From: an uncultured Lachnospiraceae bacterium | GTDB lineage: Bacteria > Bacillota > Clostridia > Lachnospirales > Lachnospiraceae | Length of the DNA: 64,000 bases | Direction: 5' to 3' | Assembly (NCBI GenBank): GCA_902761585.1 | Contig: CACWKX010000011.1 | Coordinates: 1 to 64,000 of the forward strand | In this document: positions 17,497 to 26,110 of the stretch, in pieces | Layout: each line of letters opens with the position of its first letter | Position numbering within the stretch: position 1 is the stretch's first letter | Position numbers and translations under genes: made by a program | The notes under the pieces: generated by a model | What the model saw: the letters and a program-made list of their open reading frames with translations, nothing else | What the model was told of the DNA's origin: nothing | The model's database searches: none

Positions 17497-18568
17497 TCTT
17501 TCCTCCCTGCACATAGAGCCAGATAAAAAAAGGAGTGCCTGCCAGGGCAGTCACTGCCCCAACCGGAATCTCCCTGGGCGCAAGAAGCGACCGTGAGAGC
17601 ATGTCGCATAGAGCCAGGAAAGCCCCGCCAAAAAGGAAGGACAGTGGCAGCACCTTCTGATTCTCGGTTCCGAAAACCCTGCGCACCGCGTGGGGCGCTA
17701 CAAGATCCACGAAGCCGATGGTTCCGGTAAAGCAAACAACAGCTCCTGTGAGAAGTGTGCTCAGGACAAGGGCAAAAAACTTTCCCTTTTTCACACTCAC
17801 CCCCAGAGAGAGGGCATTTTCATCCCCAAAGGACAGGATGTCCAGCTCCCTCGAATGGAGAACAAGGAGCAGCAGGCCTGAGAGACAGATGGGAGTCAGA
17901 ATTTTCACATGGTACCATCGCATACCCGAGAAGGACCCCATCTGCCAGAGAATCAGCTGCTGCAGCCGGTTCCCTGCAAACGAGGAGAGCAGCGTCAGGA
18001 GTGCATTCACAAACAGAGACACCGACATCCCCATCAGAATCACCGTGTGTGACTGCAGGGAACTGCTGATGCGGGAGGAAATGACAAGAACCACCGCGAT
18101 CACAAGAAATCCCATGAAAAAAGCGGTTACCGGCAGCAGGAACGTTCCAAGTACCGGCAGTGAGATTCCGGACGCGATCACGATCGCCGCCCCGAGAGAA
18201 GCGCCGCTGGAAACCCCAAGGGTGTAGGAAGAGGCCAGGGGATTCTGCAGAATGGTCTGCATCACTGCCCCCGAGAGAGACAGCGCTCCCCCCGACAGAA
18301 AAGCCATCGCCACCCGCGGCATACGAATATCCCATAGGATCGAGACAAGTGAAGGATTCAGGCCTGAATAATTCCCTCTTCCGGTCAGTTTTCCCCAGAT
18401 AATCCGCAGAGATTCCACAGGCGTGATGGCAACGCTTCCAACGCCCACACACAGGGAAAACACACAGACAAGGAACACGGCCATCCCTATGACCGCTGCT
18501 CCCTGTCCTCTCCTCCCTTTTCCAGCTGGCCTTTGCTCATTGCGCAAAAGGATCCTCCATCCCGGCAT
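17489..18568 (-). CDS. btuC: Cobalamin ABC transporter permease
   Basis: FecCD/BtuC-family permease, 359 residues with about ten membrane segments. Family-typical stretches include DIRMPRVAMAFLSGGALSLSG near the N-terminus, NPLASSYTLGVSSGASLGA, and VDLVAPHAVRR before the cytoplasmic coupling region. The start lies inside btuF (overlap of about 32 nt). A TTG at 18547 with GGAGG 6 nt upstream is an alternative start. Works as a dimer with BtuD and receives cobalamin from BtuF. Confidence 0.87.
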   Translation of the reverse strand: MPGWRILLRNEQRPAGKGRRGQGAAVIGMAVFLVCVFSLCVGVGSVAITPVESLRIIWGKLTGRGNYSGLNPSLVSILWDIRMPRVAMAFLSGGALSLSGAVMQTILQNPLASSYTLGVSSGASLGAAIVIASGISLPVLGTFLLPVTAFFMGFLVIAVVLVISSRISSSLQSHTVILMGMSVSLFVNALLTLLSSFAGNRLQQLILWQMGSFSGMRWYHVKILTPICLSGLLLLVLHSRELDILSFGDENALSLGVSVKKGKFFALVLSTLLTGAVVCFTGTIGFVDLVAPHAVRRVFGTENQKVLPLSFLFGGAFLALCDMLSRSLLAPREIPVGAVTALAGTPFFIWLYVQGGKNG

Positions 18569-19565
18569 ATGCCTCCGGGTAGATGTCCTTTGCCATATCG
18601 ATCATCGCACTCACAACATGCTGATTCGGCTGATTCAGCAGATTGGCGTCAATGTAATAGACATCCTTGTTCTTCACTGCGGTGACGTTCTCCCAGCCGG
18701 TCAGTGAGAGAAGTGTATCGACGACATCCTTGGTGTAATTATCTGTTGTCAGAATCACGTCCGGGTTCATGGCAATCGCTGCCTCCTCGGAGATTGACGG
18801 CCACGCATCCTCCTGGTCCGCTGTAAGACTTACCGCGCCGATGTCTGTGATTGCCTCGGTGATGTAGGTGTCCTTTCCGGCAGAGTAAATCGTCGGAGAA
18901 TCCGAGGTCGGTGTGGAGATTTCATAAAGAACAGACTTTCTCTCCTCCTTCGGAATGCCATCGCCAATCTTCTTGATGTCGTCTACAGCAGATGAGTAGT
19001 CACGACTGATCGCCTCTGCCTTGGCCTGTGTGCCGGTGCAGTCCCCCACAAAGGTGATGGTTTCCCCGATTTCGTCAAGCGATGAGGCGCTTGGAATATC
19101 TGCGGTGCAGATACCTGCTGCCCGCACCGCGGCGTAGACATCGGTACCACCCGAGCTGCTCATCCCTGTCGTAAACACAATATCGGGTTTCAACGCAACG
19201 ATTGACTCGTTGTCAGGCTGCATCATATCATAGGCAGGCAGGTTTTCAGGCAGCTCATCTCCATAGTACTGCTCGGAATAGGTATCCACACCGACCAGCT
19301 TGTCGGAAATTCCCAGGTCAATCAAAAGTCTCGTGACAGAAGGTGACATCGATATAATCTTGTCGACCTCTTCCGGCACCGTGATCTCATTTCCGGCAGG
19401 ATCCTTTGAAGGGAGCACGGCATCTGCCGCTGCACCTTCCGTCTCCGCAGCCTCCGCTGCTGCAGCTTCCGTATTCTCCGTCTGCTTCGGGCTTGCTTCG
19501 CAGCACATCGCGGCGGCTGCCATCATCATCGCCGATAAAGCAAATACAGACCATTTCTTTTTCAT
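18537..19565 (-). CDS. btuF: Cobalamin-binding protein of ABC transporter
   Basis: Periplasmic-binding-protein family of the BtuF/FepB/FhuD type, 342 residues. A signal peptide (MKKKWSVFALSAMMMAAAA) ends at MCCEAS. A cysteine is there but the context is a poor lipobox, so the anchoring is uncertain. An alanine- and glutamate-rich linker (about 30-50) leads to the binding domain with DKIISMSPSVTRLL and PDIVFTTGMSSSGG. First gene of the operon, under the cobalamin riboswitch at 19690-19820, which is the strongest evidence for the substrate. Confidence 0.85.
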   Translation of the reverse strand: MKKKWSVFALSAMMMAAAAMCCEASPKQTENTEAAAAEAAETEGAAADAVLPSKDPAGNEITVPEEVDKIISMSPSVTRLLIDLGISDKLVGVDTYSEQYYGDELPENLPAYDMMQPDNESIVALKPDIVFTTGMSSSGGTDVYAAVRAAGICTADIPSASSLDEIGETITFVGDCTGTQAKAEAISRDYSSAVDDIKKIGDGIPKEERKSVLYEISTPTSDSPTIYSAGKDTYITEAITDIGAVSLTADQEDAWPSISEEAAIAMNPDVILTTDNYTKDVVDTLLSLTGWENVTAVKNKDVYYIDANLLNQPNQHVVSAMIDMAKDIYPEAYAGMEDPFAQ

Positions 19566-19594
19566 GAAATCTCCTTCCCGTCCGTGTCAGGACA

Positions 19595-19636
19595 TAAAAA
19601 ACCACCCGATAGGAAACAAATGTTCCCGCCGGATGG
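19595..19636 (-). terminator. Rho-independent terminator, expression platform of the cobalamin riboswitch
   Basis: On the minus strand the arm beginning CCATCCGGCGGGAA pairs with TTTCCTATCGGGTGG, with G-T wobbles and one mismatch, and is followed by TTTTTT (19601-19595). It sits between the aptamer and the btuF ATG, so cobalamin binding probably favours termination. Confidence 0.75.
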
Positions 19637-19689
19637 CAGTTCTCCAGAATCATAAAAGCACGTTTTCTTTGATCCCGAAGAAACGCTGT

Positions 19690-19820
19690 GCCAGCATGCA
19701 GGCAGGTATCTGGCTCGGAGCTCTCGCTCCACACAGTAGCGGCACTGTCAAGGATTCGCACCTTGTTCCCTGTTGGTCTTCCCCCGAAGCCTGTGCTCCA
19801 TCAGGAAGAACCTGCATGGC
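19690..19820 (-). promoter_or_regulatory. Cobalamin (AdoCbl) riboswitch aptamer
   Basis: Minus-strand signature elements in the right order: AGGGAACAAGGTGCGAATCC, then AGTGCCGCTACTGT, then the B12-box-like AGCCAGATACCTGCC at 19715-19701. This is the conserved core of the cobalamin riboswitch. It lies directly downstream of a promoter and upstream of a terminator, and controls btuFCD by repression at high cobalamin. Confidence 0.93.
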
Positions 19821-19823
19821 AAA

Positions 19824-19852
19824 ACTTTACCATACAGACTCCCCAAGGTCAA
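19824..19852 (-). promoter_or_regulatory. Promoter of the btuFCD operon
   Basis: Minus strand: TTGACC (19852-19847), a 17-nt spacer, then TAAAGT (19829-19824). Transcription would start near 19817, so the riboswitch begins almost at the 5' end of the message. Confidence 0.6.
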
Positions 19853-19877
19853 TGCAGGTATAATACAGTTTATGCAG

Positions 19878-19920
19878 CAAAATGCCCCGAAGCATGGCTT
19901 GTCTCCATGCTCCGGGGCAT
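19878..19920 (-). terminator. Terminator of the superoxide reductase-flavodoxin gene
   Basis: A 16-bp stem (ATGCCCCGGAGCATGG pairing with CCATGCTTCGGGGCAT on the minus strand, with one G-T pair) and a 7-nt loop, followed by TTTTG. It lies 41 bp past the stop codon at 19962 and separates this gene from the btu promoter. Confidence 0.8.
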
Positions 19921-19961
19921 CTTCTGGTCCTGTTAACTCTATAAGTCCTGCCGGCCTGTCT

Positions 19962-20846
19962 TTACAGTCCGAGCCCGCGCACCCACTTCTCAATCTCTTC
20001 TTTGCCCGGCTTTCCGTTCAGAAGATTTGCCGGAAGGATCTTCGCGGCGCCTTTGACGTTCTGATCAAAGTCCTTGTCCACCATCGAAGCCTTGGAGCCG
20101 CCGGATGTGCAGAACGGAATGATCGTCTTTCCAGCCAGATCCAGTCCGTCAAAGAAGGTGAAGACTGCCTTTGGCGTCATGCCCCACCAGATCGGGAACC
20201 CGACAAAGATGACATCATACTTTCCTGCATCCTCAAGACCCTTTGCAAGCGCTGGACGTGCGCTGTCGTCGTGCATCTCCTGATTGGACCTGGAGCTTCT
20301 GTCCGTCCAGTCAAGGTCATCATCGGTATACGGAACCTTCGGAGCAATCTCGAACAGGTCGCCGCCGGTCACCTCCGCAACCGTCTCTGCAACCTGTTTT
20401 GTTCCGCCGTCCGTTGAAAAATAGGAAACCAGGACTTTCGTCGGCGCCTTCTCCGGTTCCGTCAGGTCCTTCTCCCAGAGGCCGTGCAGGTTGCAGTACG
20501 CATAGACAGAAACCGCCTCGTCCCCTTCCGCCATGTAAAATACAGCCTTCGGCTCGTCTCCAGGATTCAGATAACGGAGCTGTCTGCCAAAGCTTGTCTC
20601 AAGACAGATAAATGCGATATGGTGCTCTTCCGTCATCGGGTGAAGTGTGCTTCCGACCTGAACGGTGATCTTGTTTCCATCAACTGTCACCGCCGGGACA
20701 TGCTTCTCAACGGCCGCATCAGTCGTATTCGGTTCAAGGAGTGTCATCGGCTCCCCGCAGCACTTCGGTGTGCAGGCTGTCTTCTCGCCGATGAATGCCA
20801 CGAAGTTTCCACACCCGCCGCAGCGGTAAAACTGTGTTTTTCCCAT
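19962..20846 (-). CDS. Superoxide reductase (desulfoferrodoxin type) fused to flavodoxin
   Basis: 294 residues from the ATG at 20846. An upstream frame to 20930 exists, but a -10 box (TATACT, 20914-20909) lies inside it, so the inner start is preferred. Residues 1-40 form the desulforedoxin FeS4 domain with Cys9, Cys12, Cys29 and Cys30. Residues 41-130 form the superoxide reductase centre with Glu47, His49, His69, His75, Cys118 and His121 all present. Residues 137-294 are a flavodoxin domain (VSYFSTDGGTKQVAE and FVGFPIWWGMTPKAVFTFF). The enzyme reduces superoxide to peroxide in the cytoplasm; the fused flavodoxin is probably the built-in electron donor. Monocistronic, with its own terminator. 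Confidence 0.9.
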   Translation of the reverse strand: MGKTQFYRCGGCGNFVAFIGEKTACTPKCCGEPMTLLEPNTTDAAVEKHVPAVTVDGNKITVQVGSTLHPMTEEHHIAFICLETSFGRQLRYLNPGDEPKAVFYMAEGDEAVSVYAYCNLHGLWEKDLTEPEKAPTKVLVSYFSTDGGTKQVAETVAEVTGGDLFEIAPKVPYTDDDLDWTDRSSRSNQEMHDDSARPALAKGLEDAGKYDVIFVGFPIWWGMTPKAVFTFFDGLDLAGKTIIPFCTSGGSKASMVDKDFDQNVKGAAKILPANLLNGKPGKEEIEKWVRGLGL

Positions 20847-20945
20847 AATGTCAAGCCTTTCCGGAAATGATCTTTCCTCAACGATCTGTTCGTCAATGGT
20901 TAATAAAGAGTATAGCATGAATCGGTCCACCTGACATGACCATTT

Positions 20946-21542
20946 TTACCTGTCCCGTCCCTCCAGGTGATACTGAACCCGGTTCATGACCATGTCAACC
21001 GCCACCTGGTTCATGCCGCCCTCCGGGATGATCACATCTGCATAACGCTTGGAGGGCTCCACAAAGGCCTCGTGCATCGGCTTGACGGTCTGAAGATACT
21101 GACTGATGACACTGTCAAGGCTTCTTCCTCTCTCCTTGACATCCCGGACGATTCGCCTCAAGATTCGTTCATCCGCGTCTGCATCCACAAACAGCTTAAT
21201 ATCCATCAGATCTCTGAGCGCCTTTGAATGGAAAATCAGAATGCCCTCCACAATAATGACTCTGGTCGGACGGACGATCAGGATCTGGTCAGACCGGTCA
21301 TAGATCGTATAGTCGTAAAGCGGGCATTCGATCGTCTCACCGCGCTTCAGCCTGGCAAGATCCTCAATCATCCGGTCCGTATCAAATGCATCCGGATGGT
21401 CATAATTCAGCCGCACCCGCTCGTCATATGTCAGGTCATGGCGTGCCTTGTAATAATTATCGTGGTACAGGACTGTGACTTCACTTCCAAAGCGTTCCGC
21501 GATCTTGCGGGTGATTGTCGTCTTCCCGTCCGCTGCGTCCAT
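20946..21542 (-). CDS. udk: Uridine kinase with truncated P-loop N-terminus
   Basis: The body matches bacterial uridine/cytidine kinase (NTP + uridine to UMP): HDNYYK, NYDHPDAFD, YDYTIYDRS, VIIVEGILIF and MDIKLFVDADADERILRRI. At 198 residues it is slightly short. It begins MDAADGKTT, so the first beta strand and the GGxGSG half of the Walker A loop are absent and only GKTT remains. An in-frame TGA lies three codons upstream of the ATG, and the yfcE stop lies 20 bp upstream. A reading in another frame (M-N-D-D-G-R-S-G) hints at a small deletion just before GKTT. Either the gene is damaged, the sequence has an error, or an atypical start is used. Confidence 0.75.
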   Translation of the reverse strand: MDAADGKTTITRKIAERFGSEVTVLYHDNYYKARHDLTYDERVRLNYDHPDAFDTDRMIEDLARLKRGETIECPLYDYTIYDRSDQILIVRPTRVIIVEGILIFHSKALRDLMDIKLFVDADADERILRRIVRDVKERGRSLDSVISQYLQTVKPMHEAFVEPSKRYADVIIPEGGMNQVAVDMVMNRVQYHLEGRDR

Positions 21543-21562
21543 CGTCGTTCATCCCGCTTCGG

Positions 21563-22132
21563 TCAGCTTGCAGCTCCGGCCCCATCCCCGGTCAGCTGAA
21601 CGCTCCGGATCACGGTTCCATCCAACTCCTTCAGCGTAAAGACATCGTCCTCCAGCGTGGCATATCCCTGCACGCTACCGCCCTTCGGGATCGAAACCGA
21701 ACCCGGGTTCAGAATCCAATGGCCATCCATATAGTCTGTCCTCGGCACGTGGGTGTGTCCATGCAGAAGGATATCCCCCTTCTTCATCGGCGGCAGGTGT
21801 TTCTCGTTGAAGATATGCCCATGGGTGCAGAAGATCATCTGACTGCCGAGCGGGATCAGACAATAGTCAGCCAGCACCGGAAATTCGAGCACCATCTGAT
21901 CCACCTCTGCCTCACAGTTGCCGCGGACACAATACAACTCATCCTTCAGCGGATTCAGCATGGCGATGACATCCTTCGGCGCATAGTCCCTCGGAAGATC
22001 ATTTCTCGGTCCATGATAGAGAATGTCGCCGAGAAGAAGCATGCGTGGAGCCCCTTCCCGCTCCCTGGCCTCCAGCAGTTTCCTGCAGTAATAGGATGAA
22101 CCGTGGATGTCTGATGCTACAAGCAGTTTCAT
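21563..22132 (-). CDS. yfcE: YfcE-type metallophosphodiesterase
   Basis: Calcineurin-like phosphoesterase, 189 residues, usual family length. All metal-site motifs are in order: SDIHGS, LLGDILYHGP, RGNCE, CTHGHIF and HGHTHVP. It hydrolyses small phosphodiesters in vitro; the natural substrate is not settled for the family. The ATG has AGGAAAGGGAA upstream. It lies 15 bp after the serine dehydratase gene and 20 bp before udk, so the three probably form one transcript. Confidence 0.88.
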   Translation of the reverse strand: MKLLVASDIHGSSYYCRKLLEAREREGAPRMLLLGDILYHGPRNDLPRDYAPKDVIAMLNPLKDELYCVRGNCEAEVDQMVLEFPVLADYCLIPLGSQMIFCTHGHIFNEKHLPPMKKGDILLHGHTHVPRTDYMDGHWILNPGSVSIPKGGSVQGYATLEDDVFTLKELDGTVIRSVQLTGDGAGAAS

Positions 22133-22147
22133 GTTCCCTTTCCTTTC

Positions 22148-23362
22148 TTACAGCTGGTTTCTTCGTCCGTACATCTTTGCAAGCCCGCCCTCGGAGGTCT
22201 CGCGGAATCGGCGGTTGATGCTCTTTCCTGTCTCATACATGGTTCTGACCGCGATGTCAAATGAAATCCGCTGGGTATCGGACAGGAAGAAGGACAGGTT
22301 GCAGCAGTTCATCGCCCGCATGGCTGCGACCGCATTCCGCTCAATGCAGGGCACCTGGACAAGGCCGAGAATCGGATCACAGGTCAGCCCCAGATGATGC
22401 TCGAGCGCGATCTCAGCGGCATACTGGATCTGGTTTGTGGACAGGCCATACAGGTAATCAAGCCCTGCCGCCGCCATCGCGCAGGCGGACCCGATCTCTG
22501 CCTGGCAGCCGCATTCTGCCCCGGAGATGGAGGCATTGTGCTTGATCAGGTTTCCGATCAGCCCGGCTACCGCAAGTCCCTTCACCATCTCCTCATCTGA
22601 AAGATTCCGGCGCTTCTGGACATACAGAAATGCCGCCGGAACAACCCCGCAGGCTCCGCAAGTTGGCGCTGTCACAACCGTCCCGCAGTCCGCATTCTGT
22701 TCCGCCGTCGCGTAGGCATAGGCCGAGATCAGCCGGCACTCCTCCACCTGCGGATGAAAATGTTCCATCTCGAAATCATACAGCTTCATGGCCTTCCGTT
22801 CAACCTTGAGGGGTCCCGGAAGGTACCCCTCCGTCTCAAGTCCTTCCCTGATCGTCTGTTTCATCTGGTTCCAGACGCCTGCGAGGAATTCCCTGATCCC
22901 GGGTTTCTCCGTCAGAAATACGTACTCTGCCAGATCGAGGCTCCTGAACCGGCAGAATTCCTCCACTTCCGCAAACGAGTTTTCCGGATACACCTCCTCT
23001 TCCTCCGGCTCCTGCCTGCCCTCAATCCGGATATCCCCGCCGCCGATCGATGCTGCACGCATCCGGCCGATTTCTTTTCCCTCCTTCAGGGCAAAAAAAT
23101 CGAGCGTATTCGGGTGTGTCATCCCCTCCGGGATTTCATCCGAGAAAAGGACCTCAACCTTCGCCGGAGCAAGCACCTCGTAGAGGACCCTGTCTGTCCC
23201 ATGTCCTTTTCCGGTTTTGCTCAGCGATCCATACAGACTAACCCTGTATTGGTCCGCATCCGGGTGCTCCGCCCTGAAAATTCTGGCAGCTCTCTCCGGG
23301 CCCATCGTATGGGAACTGGAGGGTCCTTTTCCGATTTTATAGATTTCACGTATGGACTGCAT
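22148..23362 (-). CDS. sdaA: L-serine ammonia-lyase, single-chain iron-sulfur type
   Basis: Converts L-serine to pyruvate and ammonia with a [4Fe-4S] cluster. 404 residues from the ATG at 23362 (GGAGAAG upstream), with the beta-like part first (IGKGPSSSHTMGPERAA) and the alpha-like part second (PTCGACGVVPAAF, GAECGCQAEIGSACAMAAAGL), as in fused type 2 enzymes. Cluster cysteines are visible in the C-terminal half. First gene of the sdaA-yfcE-udk run. It feeds pyruvate to PFOR and is oxygen-sensitive like the rest of this metabolism. Confidence 0.92.
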   Translation of the reverse strand: MQSIREIYKIGKGPSSSHTMGPERAARIFRAEHPDADQYRVSLYGSLSKTGKGHGTDRVLYEVLAPAKVEVLFSDEIPEGMTHPNTLDFFALKEGKEIGRMRAASIGGGDIRIEGRQEPEEEEVYPENSFAEVEEFCRFRSLDLAEYVFLTEKPGIREFLAGVWNQMKQTIREGLETEGYLPGPLKVERKAMKLYDFEMEHFHPQVEECRLISAYAYATAEQNADCGTVVTAPTCGACGVVPAAFLYVQKRRNLSDEEMVKGLAVAGLIGNLIKHNASISGAECGCQAEIGSACAMAAAGLDYLYGLSTNQIQYAAEIALEHHLGLTCDPILGLVQVPCIERNAVAAMRAMNCCNLSFFLSDTQRISFDIAVRTMYETGKSINRRFRETSEGGLAKMYGRRNQL

Positions 23363-23470
23363 ATTCTTCTCCAATCAGCAAAGAACCCCTGGCGGCATCT
23401 GATTACAAAAACCATAGCCGCCAGAGGTACCGATCATCCTTGTGCGCTCAGCCCTGTGATCCGCCTGTCC

Positions 23471-26104
23471 TCAGACCTCTTCGGCCCGGATGGAAGCCTG
23501 CGCTGCCGACAGCCGCGCGATCGGCACGCGGAACGGCGAGCAGGACACATAGTCCAGACCGATCCGGTCGCAGAACTCGATGGAGGACGGATCCCCGCCA
23601 TGCTCCCCGCAGATTCCGCAGTGCAGATTCGGGTTCACATCCTTGCCGAGCTTCATCGCCATCTCCATCAGCTTGCCGACGCCGTTCTGGTCCAGCTTCG
23701 CAAACGGGTCGTTCTCGAAGATCTTCGCGTCGTAGTAGGCCTGGAGGAACTTCCCGGCGTCATCGCGCGAGAAGCCGTAGGTCATCTGCGTCAGGTCGTT
23801 CGTCCCGAAGCAGAAGAAGTCCGCGTCCTTCGCGATCTCGTCCGCAGTCAGCGCCGCGCGCGGGATCTCGATCATCGTCCCGACCTCGTACTGCATGGCA
23901 ATTCCGCTCTTCGCGATCTCCTCATCTGCGGTCTTCACCACGATCTTCTTGACATAGAGGAACTCCTTGTTATCTCCGACAAGCGGGATCATGATCTCCG
24001 GCTTCACGGCCCAGTCCGGATGGCGCTTCTGGACGGTGATTGCCGCGCGGATCACCGCGAGGGTCTGCATCTTGGAAATCTCCGGGTAGGTGACATCCAG
24101 GCGCACGCCCCTGTGCCCCATCATCGGGTTGAACTCATGCAGCGAGTTGATCAGGGTCTTGATCTCGTCCACGCTCTTATGCTTGGCATCCGCCAGCCTG
24201 CGGATGTCCGCCTCCTCGGTCGGCACAAACTCATGCAGCGGCGGGTCCAGGAAGCGGATCGTGACCGGCGCACCCTCCAGCGCCTCGTAGAGCTTCTCGA
24301 AATCGCTCTGCTGGACTGGCAGAATCTTCGCCAGCGCCTGCTCTCTCTCCTCCACCGTGTCGGAGCAGATCATCTCGCGGAAGGCCTCGATCCGGTCCTT
24401 TTCGAAGAACATGTGCTCGGTCCTGCACAGCCCGATGCCCTCTGCACCAAGCTCATGCGCACGCTTTGCGTCAGCCGGCGTGTCCGCGTTCGTGCGGACC
24501 TTCATCCTCCTGTACTTGTCCGCCCAGCCCATGATACGGCCGAACTCCCCGACGATCTGTGCCTCCACAGTCGGGATGACGCCCTCATAAATCTTGCCTG
24601 TGGATCCGTTTGCGGAGATCCAGTCTCCTTCACGGAAGGTATGTCCGTTGATCGTGAAGCAGCGGTTGTCCTCATCCATGTCAATTGCGGAAACGCCCGA
24701 GACACAGCAGGTGCCCATGCCCCTCGCGACGACAGCCGCGTGGGAAGTCATGCCGCCCCGGACCGTGATGATGCCCTGCGCGCTCTTCATGCCCTCGATA
24801 TCCTCCGGGGAGGTCTCAAGGCGGACAAGCACGACCTTCTTGCCCCTGCTCTTCCAGGTCTTCGCGTCCTCCGCCGTGAAGACGATCTGCCCGCAGGCAG
24901 CGCCCGGGGACGCCGGAAGACCGGTTGCGATCGGATCAGCCTTCGCCAGGTAAGCCGGATCGAACTGCGGATGGAGCAGAGAGTCCAGGTTTCTCGGCTC
25001 GATCATCAGCACGGCCTGCTTCTCATCGATCATGCCCTCGTCCACAAGATCGCAGGCAATCTTCAGGGCCGCCTTTGCCGTACGCTTTCCGTTGCGGGTC
25101 TGCAGCATGTACAGATGCTTGTCCTCGATCGTGAACTCCATGTCCTGCATATCCTTGTAATGGTTCTCAAGGGTCCTGCAGATTCCGGTAAACTGATCAT
25201 AGACCTCCGGCATCAGCTCCTTCAGCCGGTCGATCTTCTGAGGCGTCCGGATGCCTGCGACAACATCCTCGCCCTGCGCATTCAGGAGGAACTCACCCAT
25301 CAGGCGCTTCTCGCCGGTCGCCGGGTCCCTCGTGAAGGCGACGCCCGTCCCGGACGTATCGCCCATGTTTCCGAAGGCCATCATCTGGACATTGACAGCT
25401 GTTCCCCAGGAGTACGGGATATCATTGTCCCTTCTGTACACGTTCGCGCGCGGATTGTCCCATGAACGGAAGACCGCCTTGATCGCCTCGACCAGCTGTT
25501 CCTTCGGGTCATCCGGGAAGTCCTTCCCGAGCTTCTCCCTGTACTCCGCCTTGAACTCATCCGCCAGCTTGTGCAGATCGTCCGCATCCAGCTCGATGTC
25601 CTGCGTCACGCCCTTTCTGGCCTTCATCTGGTCGATCAGCTCCTCAAAGTACTTCTTGCCGACCTCCATGACGACATCCGAGAACATCTGGATGAATCTT
25701 CTGTAGCAGTCCCATGCCCATCTGGGATTCCCGCTTTTCTTCGAAAGGACGCCTACAACGTCCTCGTTCAGTCCCAGATTCAGGATCGTGTCCATCATGC
25801 CCGGCATGGACGCCCGCGCCCCTGAGCGGACAGAGACAAGGAGCGGATTCTCCCGGTCGCCGAATTTTTTTCCGGTGATCTCCTCCATCTTCGCGATGCC
25901 GCCTTTGATCTGCTCCATGATGTCGTCACCGATCTGACGTCCGTCATCATAGTAGCGCGTGCAGGCTTCCGTCGTGATCGTGAAGCCCTGCGGCACCGGC
26001 AGTCCGAGCCCTGTCATCTCCGCGAGCCCGGCTCCCTTGCCTCCGAGAAGATTCCGCATCCCTGCGTTGCCTTCCGAGAACATGTAAACATACTTCTTCT
26101 CCAT
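23471..26104 (-). CDS. ppdK: Pyruvate phosphate dikinase
   Basis: Interconverts pyruvate + ATP + phosphate with PEP + AMP + diphosphate. 877 residues from the ATG at 26104 with AGGAGG 10 nt upstream. An N-terminal ATP-grasp domain (LLGGKGAGLAEM), a central swivelling domain with catalytic His in GGMTSHAAVVARGMG, and a C-terminal PEP/pyruvate barrel ending with CGICGEHGGDP. The coding region is markedly GC-rich, in line with high expression. It has its own promoter (26333-26361) and a leader of about 220 nt that looks structured. A weak terminator-like 8-bp stem lies at 23390-23425. Confidence 0.97.
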   Translation of the reverse strand: MEKKYVYMFSEGNAGMRNLLGGKGAGLAEMTGLGLPVPQGFTITTEACTRYYDDGRQIGDDIMEQIKGGIAKMEEITGKKFGDRENPLLVSVRSGARASMPGMMDTILNLGLNEDVVGVLSKKSGNPRWAWDCYRRFIQMFSDVVMEVGKKYFEELIDQMKARKGVTQDIELDADDLHKLADEFKAEYREKLGKDFPDDPKEQLVEAIKAVFRSWDNPRANVYRRDNDIPYSWGTAVNVQMMAFGNMGDTSGTGVAFTRDPATGEKRLMGEFLLNAQGEDVVAGIRTPQKIDRLKELMPEVYDQFTGICRTLENHYKDMQDMEFTIEDKHLYMLQTRNGKRTAKAALKIACDLVDEGMIDEKQAVLMIEPRNLDSLLHPQFDPAYLAKADPIATGLPASPGAACGQIVFTAEDAKTWKSRGKKVVLVRLETSPEDIEGMKSAQGIITVRGGMTSHAAVVARGMGTCCVSGVSAIDMDEDNRCFTINGHTFREGDWISANGSTGKIYEGVIPTVEAQIVGEFGRIMGWADKYRRMKVRTNADTPADAKRAHELGAEGIGLCRTEHMFFEKDRIEAFREMICSDTVEEREQALAKILPVQQSDFEKLYEALEGAPVTIRFLDPPLHEFVPTEEADIRRLADAKHKSVDEIKTLINSLHEFNPMMGHRGVRLDVTYPEISKMQTLAVIRAAITVQKRHPDWAVKPEIMIPLVGDNKEFLYVKKIVVKTADEEIAKSGIAMQYEVGTMIEIPRAALTADEIAKDADFFCFGTNDLTQMTYGFSRDDAGKFLQAYYDAKIFENDPFAKLDQNGVGKLMEMAMKLGKDVNPNLHCGICGEHGGDPSSIEFCDRIGLDYVSCSPFRVPIARLSAAQASIRAEEV

Positions 26105-26110
26105 AACCAA

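Noticed and set aside
16639..19565. Ferric siderophore transporter as the reading of the FecCD-type system
   Set aside because: The cobalamin riboswitch directly upstream makes cobalamin the better substrate.
22754..25465. Open frame of 903 codons on the plus strand opposite sdaA and ppdK
   Set aside because: It is the antisense shadow of two clear, GC-rich genes. The translation is rich in Arg, His and Leu with no domain, and it crosses both gene ends.
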